Origin: CAZPBC01 sp964584775
GTDB taxonomy: Bacteria; Chlamydiota; Chlamydiia; Chlamydiales; SLFE01
Direction: 5' to 3'
Length of the DNA stretch: 24,890 nucleotides
Assembly: GCA_964584775.1 (NCBI GenBank)
Contig: CAZPBC010000028.1
Span: 1-24,890 of the forward strand
The translations under genes were made by a program, and so were the position numbers. The notes under the pieces are model-generated. The model was not told the DNA's origin, made no database searches, and saw only the letters and a program-made list of their open reading frames with translations. Positions 6,697 through 16,300 of the stretch are shown here, in pieces (the stretch's first letter is position 1; every line of letters starts with the position of its first letter).

Positions 6697-7542
6697 ATGG
6701 CGCTCATCGATGGAAAGAAAATAGCAGAAGGGATCCGTGAAGAGGTCCGGCTAGAGGTCAAAAAGTGCTCTCGTCCCCCCTTCCTCTCTGTGATACAAGT
6801 AGGTGAAGACCCTGCATCGACCATCTATGTCGAAAACAAGAAGCGTTTTGCTAAAGAGGTGGGCATTGAGAGCGAAGTGATTCACATGGATCAGGAGACC
6901 TCTCAAGAAACTCTCATCCAAAAAATCGATGAGTTGAACCAAAGCCCCTCTGTGGATGCTATCTTAGTTCAAACTCCCCTTCCAGAAGGGATGGATCAAG
7001 AGGCAGTCATGCTCTCTCTAGACCCTAATAAAGATGTCGATGGATTTCACCCTATCAACTTTGGAAAACTGGTGTTGGGAGACAAAAGCGGCTTCATCCC
7101 CTGCACTCCCCTCGGAATCTTAGCTCTCATCGACGAAATCGGCTTTGATTGCCGAGGAAAGCGGGTCGTTATTGTCGGGAGAAGCTGGGTGGTTTCAAAA
7201 CCGCTAGCCCTCCTACTGATGCAAAAAGGTCGCGACGCGACGGTCACCATAGCCCATTCCAAGACCCAAGACTTAGCAAGCGTGACGCGTGAGGCAGACC
7301 TATTGATTGCGGCGACAGGCTCGCCCCATTTGATCAAGAAAGAGCATGTGAAGCCGGGTGCTGTCGTGATTGATGTCGGAATCACCCGTCTTGAAAAACT
7401 CACAGGAGACGTGCACTTTGAAGAGGTGCAAGAGCTGTGCTCCTATATCACTCCGGTTCCTAAAGGTGTAGGACCGATGACCATAGCGATGTTGCTCAAG
7501 AACACGCTAAAGGCTTATTTTAATAATCTGAATATTTCATAA
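6697..7542 (+). CDS. folD: FolD: methylene-THF dehydrogenase / methenyl-THF cyclohydrolase
   Basis: Bifunctional cytosolic enzyme interconverting 5,10-methylene-, methenyl- and 10-formyl-tetrahydrofolate with NADP(H). The 281 residues have normal family length. Catalytic-site residues are present: Y44 and K48 in Y-V-x-x-K, Q92 in V-Q-x-P-L-P, and D-V-D-G-F (113-117). P-C-T-P-x-G (135-140) and the C-terminal P-V-P-x-G-V-G-P-M-T-x-A are also intact. One oddity is the dinucleotide-binding loop, usually G-R-S-N-I-V-G-K-P, which reads G-R-S-W-V-V-S-K-P (161-169). That changes the Asn and the Gly and may alter cofactor handling. The gene is followed after 31 bases by the apbE-like gene, and probably forms an operon with it. 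No clear Shine-Dalgarno sequence was seen before 6697. Confidence 0.97.
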   Translation: MALIDGKKIAEGIREEVRLEVKKCSRPPFLSVIQVGEDPASTIYVENKKRFAKEVGIESEVIHMDQETSQETLIQKIDELNQSPSVDAILVQTPLPEGMDQEAVMLSLDPNKDVDGFHPINFGKLVLGDKSGFIPCTPLGILALIDEIGFDCRGKRVVIVGRSWVVSKPLALLLMQKGRDATVTIAHSKTQDLASVTREADLLIAATGSPHLIKKEHVKPGAVVIDVGITRLEKLTGDVHFEEVQELCSYITPVPKGVGPMTIAMLLKNTLKAYFNNLNIS

Positions 7543-7573
7543 AGTATTCAGCTTAATTCACCAAGGAGCTGCG

Positions 7574-8575
7574 ATGCTTTGGTTTGTGATACTCCTTCTT
7601 CTTACAGGATGCTCAAAAGAAAATCCCTCATCTCCGGCCGTCTTTACAGGGGTCGCTATGACGATTCCTTATAAGGTCCAGATCGGTGAAGCTCTCACTA
7701 GATCTCAAAGAAACGAGGTTGAAAAGATCATTGCGACACTCTTTAGTGACGTCAATGAGACGTTTAACCGTTTTAACCCTGATTCTGAACTCTCAAGAAT
7801 CAACCGCCTCCCTTCAGGAAAGAAACAGCGGTTGAGTGAACCACTTTGGGACCTCCTACAACGGACGGATCAGATGGTCGTGTTAACAGAAGGACGGTTC
7901 GATCCCACCGTCCTTGCTCTCTATCTCTACTGGGAAAAGAAACTGACTGGCAAGACACCAATAGAAGACCTAGAGGAAGTGCAAGGAGCCACCGGATGGC
8001 ATCTGGTCCATCTGGACGACCATTTTTTCTGGAAGGAGAACTCCGACACCCAGATCGACCTGGGAGGAATTGCAAAGGGCCATGCAATTGATCTCCTTGC
8101 TGAACGGCTCCGTGCTCGTGGCTACGAGAATTTCTTTATTGACTGGGGAGGAGAAATCTTCGCGAGTGGAAAGCACCCTGAGAATCGTGACTGGATGATT
8201 GCGATTCTTCACCCGGCAATGCAAGAAGAAATCGACATTCTCCCCTTAAAAGGAGAAGCAGTTGCAACGAGTGGGGATTACCTGCAGTACTGGAAAGATT
8301 CTGAGGGCCGCCTCTTTTTTCATATTGTCAACCCTCAGACAGGAACTCTGATGGAGGCCACCTCAGGCTCGATCACCAGTGCAACTGTTGTTGCCCCGAC
8401 ATGCCTCGAAGCAGATGCGTTAGCGACAGCTTCAATGCTATTTACGGACATGGACCAAGCAAAAGCGTGGGCAACGAGAGTTCAAGAACACTCTCCAGAA
8501 ATTACGCTCTATTGGCTCCAACGAGATTTTCAATCATCGTCATCGGAGTCATCTCTGGTCCCAACGAAACTGTAG
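7574..8575 (+). CDS. apbE: FAD:protein FMN transferase, ApbE family lipoprotein
   Basis: ApbE enzymes attach FMN covalently to a Ser/Thr of target proteins, such as Na+-NQR or Rnf subunits, outside the cytoplasmic membrane, using FAD and Mg2+. The 333-residue product starts with a short lipoprotein signal, L-L-T-G-C with Cys13 as the lipidation site. It carries F-N-R-F-N-P-x-S-E-L-S-x-I-N (64-77), G-R-F-D-P-T-V (107-113), I-D-L-G-G-I-A-K-G-H-A-I-D (161-173), W-G-G-E-I-F-A-S-G (191-199), A-T-S-G-D-Y (231-236), H-I-V-N-P-x-T-G (250-257) and D-A-L-A-T (281-285), which includes the metal-binding region. AAGGAG lies 7 bases before the ATG. The 3' end overlaps the convergent giant gene by 74 bases. 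Its flavinylation target is not in this window. Confidence 0.95.
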   Translation: MLWFVILLLLTGCSKENPSSPAVFTGVAMTIPYKVQIGEALTRSQRNEVEKIIATLFSDVNETFNRFNPDSELSRINRLPSGKKQRLSEPLWDLLQRTDQMVVLTEGRFDPTVLALYLYWEKKLTGKTPIEDLEEVQGATGWHLVHLDDHFFWKENSDTQIDLGGIAKGHAIDLLAERLRARGYENFFIDWGGEIFASGKHPENRDWMIAILHPAMQEEIDILPLKGEAVATSGDYLQYWKDSEGRLFFHIVNPQTGTLMEATSGSITSATVVAPTCLEADALATASMLFTDMDQAKAWATRVQEHSPEITLYWLQRDFQSSSSESSLVPTKL

Positions 8576-11500
8576 GATCAAGGTGAGCTTGAACCCACTC
8601 CGCCGCAGGAACTCCTAACATGCTAAGAAGCTGTGTTCTTGCGAGTGCTGCTTCTTTGGACTGGGATTGAACAATGTATTCTGAGTCTTGATCATCTATG
8701 ACTCCAACAGCTCTCCAGATTAACTCTCGGATGAGCACTTGACACTGAGGGTTTCCAAGGAGTTGAATCACCTGGGTTACAACCCCGTCAAGTAGGTATT
8801 TCATGATCACGCGAACGACAAAAATCAAGGGTGATAACACCATCACAAGCCATGGGTGTTTTAAGAAATCAGGAAGAGCTTTGACAATCCCCGCAGAAAG
8901 AATTTGAAAGGAGAGGGAGGCAATCTCTTCTTCAAGCTGTTTATCTGTATACTCTTCGGTGTGCTTTAAGTTGACAGACGTTCCGTCCACACTAGATAAA
9001 ACCTGGCCAAGAAGAGCCACGACAGCTTGCTTGCGGCCACGAGGTGTCTCTATCTTCTTCAACATCTGACCCACCTGCTCGACAGCGAGGCTTTGGATCT
9101 TTCCCCAGACCTTATCTCTGACAGATTTATCTTCGATTTGAAGGAGATCTTCTTCTCCAAAAAACGAGTTTAAAAGACGGCCCACGAGTGCTTCAGCAAA
9201 AGCCGGCTCATTCAGAGCTTCAGGAGAGGGTGTAAAACGCCCTGCTAAAAAGTCCCCTACCCCGGAAAAAGCAAGATGACTGACTGCGGGAATCATTCGG
9301 GTTCCAAACAGCACATGTTTCCTCTGAGGATCGTGAACAATTCTTGATGAAAGCCTTTGAAGTGCCGTCGTAAGGATCGACTGTACCGGTCCGTGATCTG
9401 GCACCTCACTCACATGCGGGAGAGGAAAGAGATGCTTGCCAAAGACAGCATATAAAGCCCCCAGAAGAGCATCAAAGTCTTCAAGCTCTGAAAGACCTGA
9501 ACGGGCACGTAGTTTTGCGGACTGCTCCTCGCTCGTACAGACCTTTTGAAGAAGCACTGTAACAGCATACTCCAGCCTGCTTGCTTGATCTTCAGTAAAG
9601 CGTTTCTCCCCCACCTCAGGTTGAGTACGACAGTGAACCCCCCACTCAAAGAGGTAAGGAGTGAGCATATGGGTGATTTTAGGAAGGAAAATGGAGAAGA
9701 AGCAACCAGGGTCATAGTTTCTTTGTATCACAAAAGGAAAGAATTGATACATTTCATCAAAGCTCATACTTAAGCAGTCCTTCAGTGCTAGATTCACCAT
9801 CCACTGATAGTAAAGCTGGTCTATTTGAGCGTTGGGATCCCTTTCCAGTCCGTAAAATTCAAGAGCATCTCGACCGTAGAAAAAGAATGAACTGTGTTTA
9901 TAAAGATCTTCCAACTCAAGAGCTTCAGCTTCTCTCCGCGAGATTTTGCCATCCAAATGATCTAAAACAATTTTTCTTAGTGCATTTCTTTTTTCGTAAC
10001 TAGTCCATCCCTTGAATTCACATACTCTGTCAGAAAGCGTTTGAAACGCATTGATCAACCTTTGAATGATGGAAGCTAATTTATTCTCTACCCCTGCAAC
10101 ATTCTCTTCTCTCTCAAGAATTTTTCCAGCAAAGATGGTCATAAGATCTTTAGCTGTTCCAGCTATCAGCAGTTGCGATTTTTGATGGGCTTTTACCTGG
10201 ACAGCAGCGAAACCTCGAACAGCTTTAAAACAGCCCTGATTTTCTATTGACAAAGCTCTGGTTAAATCCCTACTAGCTACCTCCAAATCTACTCCATCAC
10301 TGATCAGTGCAGTTGCAAAACCTCTAACAGCAGCCTCTAGAGCGTCTTCTGCCTCTTCATCACAAACTCTTGCTAATGCAGAATAAAATTTTCTCACTGC
10401 CACATCAAAGTCTCTTGTATCCCCTGTATGGTGGACAGACATGAGCTCAAAGGAAAAACTCGTGATGGCAGCTTCAAGATCATCGGCATTTTGAACGTCT
10501 ATTCCCTCAACTAAAGCATTTTTAAGGCCCTGGACTGCAAGATTCAGAGCAGATTTATCATACGAAAGCGGGTTAACCAGCTTGAGAAGACCAGTAAGTA
10601 TTCCATTTAGGAAAGGATCGGGAATAGCTCGAATACCGTCTCCCACTAAACCAACAAGATTCTCATGGATCAAAGTTTCTAACTCATCTGCAAATTGGGT
10701 AGATCTCCCCTCCCTAAGGGCCGCAATTTGCCTTCTTCCATTACTCACCTCCCTAGATAAGAGATGGTTTTCCCCATGACGCACATCGGAAAGAAAGCTA
10801 GCAACCTGCGAAGCAAAAGGAAAAAAGACAAAGTCTTCACTCCTTTGAAACCGTAGCAGCTGCAGAATGAGTCTCTCAATCCGATCCCTGTTTGGAGACC
10901 CTTCCGGTAAATCATGCCTGAGGAAAGGGGCAAGAGTTCTATCATGGAATCCATCTAGAACTTCTGGTCCATGGGGAGCTGCATAAAGAGTCTTAGATAA
11001 CTGGGCAAGTCTTTCTAAAGCCCCTCTATCTGTAAAAGCTTCATGAGATGCCATGGTATGACTCATGAAGCGGTGCATCCAGTGAATGTCATTCGCAGGA
11101 TTCTCTTTCAAGAACTGTTGAATTTGCTTATAAATTTCCTTGACTGGAGCCTCTTTTCTTCCTTCCTTTAGATCTTCGAATCGTCGAATTTGCTCCTTCA
11201 GTGCACCTAGTTGACGACAAACCTCAATGAGTTTGCTGACTCTATCTTGAATCGAACCATCATCAATAGCACGAGTCTTAATCTCAACAAGTGCCGCAAT
11301 GGTATCTCCGTCCAACTCAATCTGTTGAAGCAGAGCGCCAAAACGTTCGTCATTCTCAAAGTTCAACTTCAACTTCCCAAGCAACACTTGAGCAGATCCT
11401 TCTAGCTCTCTCTCCCGAATTCTTCCAACTCTGATTGGAAAATCTAGAACAAATGGAACAGCTACCTTCTGTTCTTTTGCATCTATCTCCTCCTGATTTT

Positions 11501-13280
11501 CGATAAACTGCTCTGCTTCTTGAAGAGCAATTTCTAATGTATCTAGCCCGTCTGGGGTTGATATGGTGAATCCAAATTGTGCACGATAATTCTCAATACA
11601 ATCGTTTACAACCCTCTTCATCTCCTCGATATCACCCGCTAAAAGCGCTACTAGCTGGCTGGCAAGACGCTTACTGTCATCGCCTGGTAACCCCCTAGCT
11701 TCAGCTTCGATTGCTAGAAGCTTATTCAAATCAGGATCATCCCACGCGCTTAGGCGCTTCTGCACACTCTTTAGAAGATCTTCGCGCCCTGTAGGAATCT
11801 CAGCGAACACGCCGCGAAGACGATGAGTAAAATCACTGCCAAGAAGTAATCCGCCATCGACTAGACGTTGAATCTTTAAAAGCTCCTCTAAAGTTTTACG
11901 CCTCACTCCTGAGTACTCTTCAACTCTTTCGATAAAAACTTGCACTGAACTCACATGGCACCCTTCTCTAAGTGCCCGCCTCCAGTAGGAAGCATAGGGC
12001 TCCGGAAGGTCCATTTCGGTGAGGTTTTTTCGTGCTTCATCTCGACGGCTGACAACCTCTTGTAACCCTCGCTCACTTTCAGGTGCCATTTCAATTTTTC
12101 TCAGAGCTCTTAGAACTCCTTGTAGCGCTGAAGAGATCTCATCCATGGTTGAAGAGACTTCTTTTGTCGCCGCTCGGCGTACGTCCTCTTCGAACTCTCG
12201 AACTCTTTCAACAAATCCAAGAACCGGGTTTGCCCCACTCTTGTGAACACCTCCTAGAGCTCCAAGAAGAACAGCGTAAAGATCATGCAACAGTCGACTC
12301 CGGTCAATGATCTTTTTGGCAGCGACTCCGACAGTGGCATTTAAAAATTCAACTGTACTTGCCTCAAGGCCCACTCTCTCGCGGCCAGGAAAGTCCAGGA
12401 CATCATCTAAGCCAGCACCCACATTGGTGAGTGCATCGCCAATTGCCCATGCGGTAGAACGGGCTAGGGTTTCTTCTTCTGTATTTTTAAGAACTTGGTA
12501 CCCGTTCTGCTTTCTTGTACGAGCTGCGACATCATGTAGAGCCCCGACACTGTCATAAATCGTTTGTATATATGGGGCGAGCAAGTGATCCAGATAAGAA
12601 CCAAACCAACCATTGATGCGCTTGGCAATACCAAGGGAGCGCGTTTCAATGGGTAAGAGTTCAATTAGGCGCTTTGCGACCTCTAATCCTTCCTTACCAC
12701 TCACAGCTTTACCGCTTATGATCTGATCAATTGGCTCTAAAAAAGTCTCTAAAAGATCTTCAAACGCGGCAGCAAAGAGCTCTCTTGAATGAAGGGGAGT
12801 GGGGGATTTCTCTTTAACTTTAAGAAGCTGCGATAAAATAAGCACCTTCGCAAGGCGCTTCACATCATCATCTCGCTTACCCAAAGCCGTAAGAAATTCT
12901 CTCACCGGTTTATCGAAGATATCGTGATAATCGTCAAAACGCTCACCTTCACTAGCCAAATCACTGTGATAACGCCATTTCTGTTGAGCTAGGTTCACAA
13001 GGTCATCCACAGCTTCCAGTAGATCAGAGTAATGTTCTGGAGAGTCCCCATTAAGATTGTCCTCTAGTTTCTCTAAAGCGAATTGGTCTGGAACAACACA
13101 ATAAACAAACCTTTTGGCAGCTAGTTCTGGATTTTGAGCGAAGGAAGCAGTTATGCCACTGAATGCACGGTTTGCAGGCCCTGTAATATAGTCCCACCAA
13201 GACCCGCCCTCTTCTGAAGGAGGTTCTAGTGACACCGGAGCAGGACTGGATGCACCATGCACTGTCACGAAACTATCCAT
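8502..13280 (-). CDS. Giant protein of unknown function (1592 aa), paralogue of 13358-16972
   Basis: Function not recognised. The protein is almost entirely helical and charged, with no signal peptide and one strong hydrophobic stretch near the C-terminus (about 1476-1497). Paralogy with the 1204-residue neighbour is clear at three places. At about 330-350 both have L-L-x-D-x-x-A-V-x-L-G-x-L-G-G-x-x-K. A mid-to-late block has Q-L-Y-Y-Q. The last 250 residues have G-R-K-Q-type, hydrophobic and L-G-V-P-x-x-x-W-V elements. The extra ~390 residues lie in the middle and include short helical repeats at about 910-1028. A TATAAT ends 7 bases before the ATG, which would make the transcript leaderless or nearly so. 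The last 74 bases overlap apbE. A secreted host-directed protein is possible, but unsupported by any recognised domain. Confidence 0.85.
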   Translation of the reverse strand: MDSFVTVHGASSPAPVSLEPPSEEGGSWWDYITGPANRAFSGITASFAQNPELAAKRFVYCVVPDQFALEKLEDNLNGDSPEHYSDLLEAVDDLVNLAQQKWRYHSDLASEGERFDDYHDIFDKPVREFLTALGKRDDDVKRLAKVLILSQLLKVKEKSPTPLHSRELFAAAFEDLLETFLEPIDQIISGKAVSGKEGLEVAKRLIELLPIETRSLGIAKRINGWFGSYLDHLLAPYIQTIYDSVGALHDVAARTRKQNGYQVLKNTEEETLARSTAWAIGDALTNVGAGLDDVLDFPGRERVGLEASTVEFLNATVGVAAKKIIDRSRLLHDLYAVLLGALGGVHKSGANPVLGFVERVREFEEDVRRAATKEVSSTMDEISSALQGVLRALRKIEMAPESERGLQEVVSRRDEARKNLTEMDLPEPYASYWRRALREGCHVSSVQVFIERVEEYSGVRRKTLEELLKIQRLVDGGLLLGSDFTHRLRGVFAEIPTGREDLLKSVQKRLSAWDDPDLNKLLAIEAEARGLPGDDSKRLASQLVALLAGDIEEMKRVVNDCIENYRAQFGFTISTPDGLDTLEIALQEAEQFIENQEEIDAKEQKVAVPFVLDFPIRVGRIRERELEGSAQVLLGKLKLNFENDERFGALLQQIELDGDTIAALVEIKTRAIDDGSIQDRVSKLIEVCRQLGALKEQIRRFEDLKEGRKEAPVKEIYKQIQQFLKENPANDIHWMHRFMSHTMASHEAFTDRGALERLAQLSKTLYAAPHGPEVLDGFHDRTLAPFLRHDLPEGSPNRDRIERLILQLLRFQRSEDFVFFPFASQVASFLSDVRHGENHLLSREVSNGRRQIAALREGRSTQFADELETLIHENLVGLVGDGIRAIPDPFLNGILTGLLKLVNPLSYDKSALNLAVQGLKNALVEGIDVQNADDLEAAITSFSFELMSVHHTGDTRDFDVAVRKFYSALARVCDEEAEDALEAAVRGFATALISDGVDLEVASRDLTRALSIENQGCFKAVRGFAAVQVKAHQKSQLLIAGTAKDLMTIFAGKILEREENVAGVENKLASIIQRLINAFQTLSDRVCEFKGWTSYEKRNALRKIVLDHLDGKISRREAEALELEDLYKHSSFFFYGRDALEFYGLERDPNAQIDQLYYQWMVNLALKDCLSMSFDEMYQFFPFVIQRNYDPGCFFSIFLPKITHMLTPYLFEWGVHCRTQPEVGEKRFTEDQASRLEYAVTVLLQKVCTSEEQSAKLRARSGLSELEDFDALLGALYAVFGKHLFPLPHVSEVPDHGPVQSILTTALQRLSSRIVHDPQRKHVLFGTRMIPAVSHLAFSGVGDFLAGRFTPSPEALNEPAFAEALVGRLLNSFFGEEDLLQIEDKSVRDKVWGKIQSLAVEQVGQMLKKIETPRGRKQAVVALLGQVLSSVDGTSVNLKHTEEYTDKQLEEEIASLSFQILSAGIVKALPDFLKHPWLVMVLSPLIFVVRVIMKYLLDGVVTQVIQLLGNPQCQVLIRELIWRAVGVIDDQDSEYIVQSQSKEAALARTQLLSMLGVPAAEWVQAHLDPTVSLGPEMTPMTMIENLVGANRA
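10195..10552 (-). repeat. Short tandem helical repeats within the giant protein
   Basis: About five consecutive units of 22-24 residues follow the pattern x-L-x-x-A-V-x-x-F-x-x-A-L with an acidic linker. Examples are L-N-L-A-V-Q-G-L-K-N-A-L, L-E-A-A-I-T-S-F-S-F-E-L, F-D-V-A-V-R-K-F-Y-S-A-L and L-E-A-A-V-R-G-F-A-T-A-L. The 1204-residue paralogue does not show this block. Confidence 0.6.
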
Positions 13281-13287
13281 GAAAAAG

Positions 13288-13296
13288 ATTATACTA
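13288..13296 (-). promoter_or_regulatory. Candidate -10 box (TAGTATAAT) directly before the 1592-codon gene
   Basis: TATAAT occupies 13293-13288 on the minus strand and ends 7 bases before the ATG, with no Shine-Dalgarno sequence in between. The same nine bases, TAGTATAAT, occur before the paralogous gene at 16991-16999. No good -35 box was found at the usual spacing. Confidence 0.4.
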
Positions 13297-13357
13297 AAAC
13301 ATCTCTTTTTATGACCGCCCGGCTAAAATCTATCGAAAGATGTTGATATTCTTCTGC

Positions 13358-16300
13358 TTATACCATTTCGTCTTTGACGAACGATTCCATCAAATCAACA
13401 AAAGTCGTGCGCTTAAACATCTCTTTGAGATCCATATCAGGCTTCACCCAAGAGGCGAAAGGCACTCCAAGATGACCCAAAATACCTTCTAAGCCGTTGT
13501 TGAATTTACGCTTCGCGTCTTTCACACTCACACGTCCATATTGAACCTGATCAAATAGGGAGGTCACATTGAGCGCCAAATCACGAATGAAATATTCTGC
13601 CTCGTCACGACTCACAGCATGGATGACACGCCCAGCGACCTGCCTGCTATAGGCATAGATCACTGCCTTCCCAATCAAGATAAGAGGAAAGAAAAGCACC
13701 TTGAAGAGAGAATTATTGAGCCACGAAGGTAAGAAGCTTGTCACTTTAGATAGCGCAATCTCATAGGTGAGAGATTGGATCATCTCGTCTAGTTGGGCAT
13801 TAGAGAGTCTTTCGAGGTTTTCTGAGCTGTATTTCGCATCTCCTGCTGCTCCATCTAACTGTCCAGCAAGCTGAGCAATGATGAAACGCTTTCTCCCTTC
13901 TTTTGTGACAAAAGCTTGCATCTGATCTTTGATAATCGCTTCCAACTTCTCTTTCATCGTTTTGAAGGCAAAATTTCTATCTGCTGACTCATTGAGTCGA
14001 AGATCTTCTGCCCCGTCAGGAAAGGCAACGTTTAAGAGTTTTTCTGCCAAGGTTTTTGCAAAAAGATCTCCATCACGTGCTACCTCTGTTGGCGTATACT
14101 GATCCGCAAGAAAGGCTTCGACATCAGCCACTGCTTCACCAAGTAGGACAGGAACAAAGTCCGTATCATGGAACAGGTGCGGTGCATTTGCCTGCGTTCT
14201 CTTTAAAGCACGCTCGACAAAAGAGCGAGCGACTCTTTGCAGGAAGTTATTACCCGGAGCGTGACTGGCATCGATATCTGAACCCACTGGGAGGACTGTT
14301 TCAGCTCCCACCTTAGATAAAGCTTGGATAAGGTGACTAAAAGAGTTGAGATCCGCACCTTCTCCTTCAAGCTGATGCCCCTTTTCTTCCAGCAATTTTT
14401 TAACCACATTCGAAGCAAATCGGAAGAGAACTTTTTCCAGTCGTTTATGCTTAGGATCGATCTCATGACCAGACCCAGGCTGCTCGTCTGCTAACTTCTT
14501 AAAAGAGTGCATCTGTTTGCCGAACCCTCTTGAAAGGGTCGCGAAAAGAATCGCTTTAATATCCGCAAGCGTGAGGTGTCGTTGCACTGTTTTAGGAAGT
14601 TGTTCATAGATTCCCTCTAAGGAATTTGTACTACCTAAAACAACCTGTACTAAATCCTCCATTTGCACTTGGTAGTAGAGCTGAACCATGGCCTCACGGT
14701 CTGTTGTCGCAATGCCATACTGCTTCATCTCTTCGATCGACTCTTTTAACCAAGGCCTTTCAAGAATCAGTTGAGCAATCATCTCTTTCTGCTCAGGGTA
14801 ATCTTTCTCTTCAAATTCAGTGATTTGGTCCGCTGCGTTTTCCATCGCTTCTATGCCTCTCGTGGCAAGATCCAAAAGCTTCTCATGGGTATTTGTCCCC
14901 TCTGCCCCTTCAAGCATCTTTCCTACAAGAATCTTATAGAGCTGCTGGAGCATCGGTTTTAAAAGTTTCGAGTCCGAACCTGACTTAGGGTCTTGTATCC
15001 CAACAAGAGCAGTGTAGAAACCCTTATAAAAAGGAATCTTCATGTCCGTGAGAGCTTTTTCTGTTGCCTCCACGGCAGGACCGATAATGACATTCTCAAG
15101 CTCCTCTCTCTCTGCTTGAGGCAGCAGGTCGATTTGCGCTTTTGCTGCGTCCTCTTCGGCCTGATGTTTTGTCGTGTGTAAGACTGCATCATGCATCAGA
15201 GCGGCAACATCATGGGAGATATATTCCACCACAGCATCACTCATCAGAAGCCCACGTACATGGTTATACAGCTCACCTGAAGGATCACGCTCCATCAGTT
15301 TAGGCTTAAAGACTTTCTCTGCGAGATGGTCCGCTACCTGAACCGCGTGCGGATGGGCAAGCACGAGACCGAGCATCTCTTTCCCTGTTTCAGGATCAAA
15401 AACGTCTTCCCCACTCTTCATCACGTTTGTCGAGAAGTAGTTGAACCAGTTTTTGCCCGCGACATCGGTCACACGCATGAACTGTAAAAGATTCTCATAA
15501 GAAGGATTGTCTTTGACTGCCCTTCTCGCTTGCTTAATCGCCGCTCTCTCTTTACGGACGCGGCGGATTTCAGAAATCAGATTCAATACATGAGAAAGAT
15601 TTTGAGAATCACCAACTGTACTCTGAATATGGATCACCAGTTGATCTAAAGAGTCTTCAGAAAAGAAAGCTTCACTTGCTCTTTCAACTTCTTCTCTGCA
15701 ACAAGGATTTAGCGCACGCCCTATTCGCTTGAGAGCATTTTGTAGATCTTCTTCCTTTCGAACCAACTCCCACTTTCTCAGCTGGCTCATGACCTGAGTC
15801 AAGTGGCTAGCACTTGTTAGATCTCTATCAATGGGCTCTATCCAGCCTCTTTCACGAATTGCGGCATCCAGAACCAGCGGCGCTAATCCGCTGATGGCCT
15901 TTTCAATCTCTTTTGCAGGATCAGCACCTGGTTTATCTAACCCGCCCAGCACTCCAAGAACGACAGCAAACGTGTCTTTTAGTAGGGCGCTGTGTCCGGC
16001 GGTCGTTTCTGTAATGGCTTGACCAAGAGTTCGACTAAAGAACTCTTTATGCGCTGGATCCAGACCACGTCCTACCATTGCAGGATCATCCACCAGTCCC
16101 TCTATCGCCTCTCCAATACCTTCCATTCCTAGATCGATGTTGTATTGGGCGTTATAGGCAAAAACGCTTTCCGTCTTTTCGAACCCGGGCGCACCATCTC
16201 GATCTTTGTAACGCGGGTCGCTGCGCATCCCTTGAGCCATCTCTTGAGTTTTTTGAACAGAAGTGTAGTAGCTTGTCAGAGAATCCACAAGTCTGTCGCG

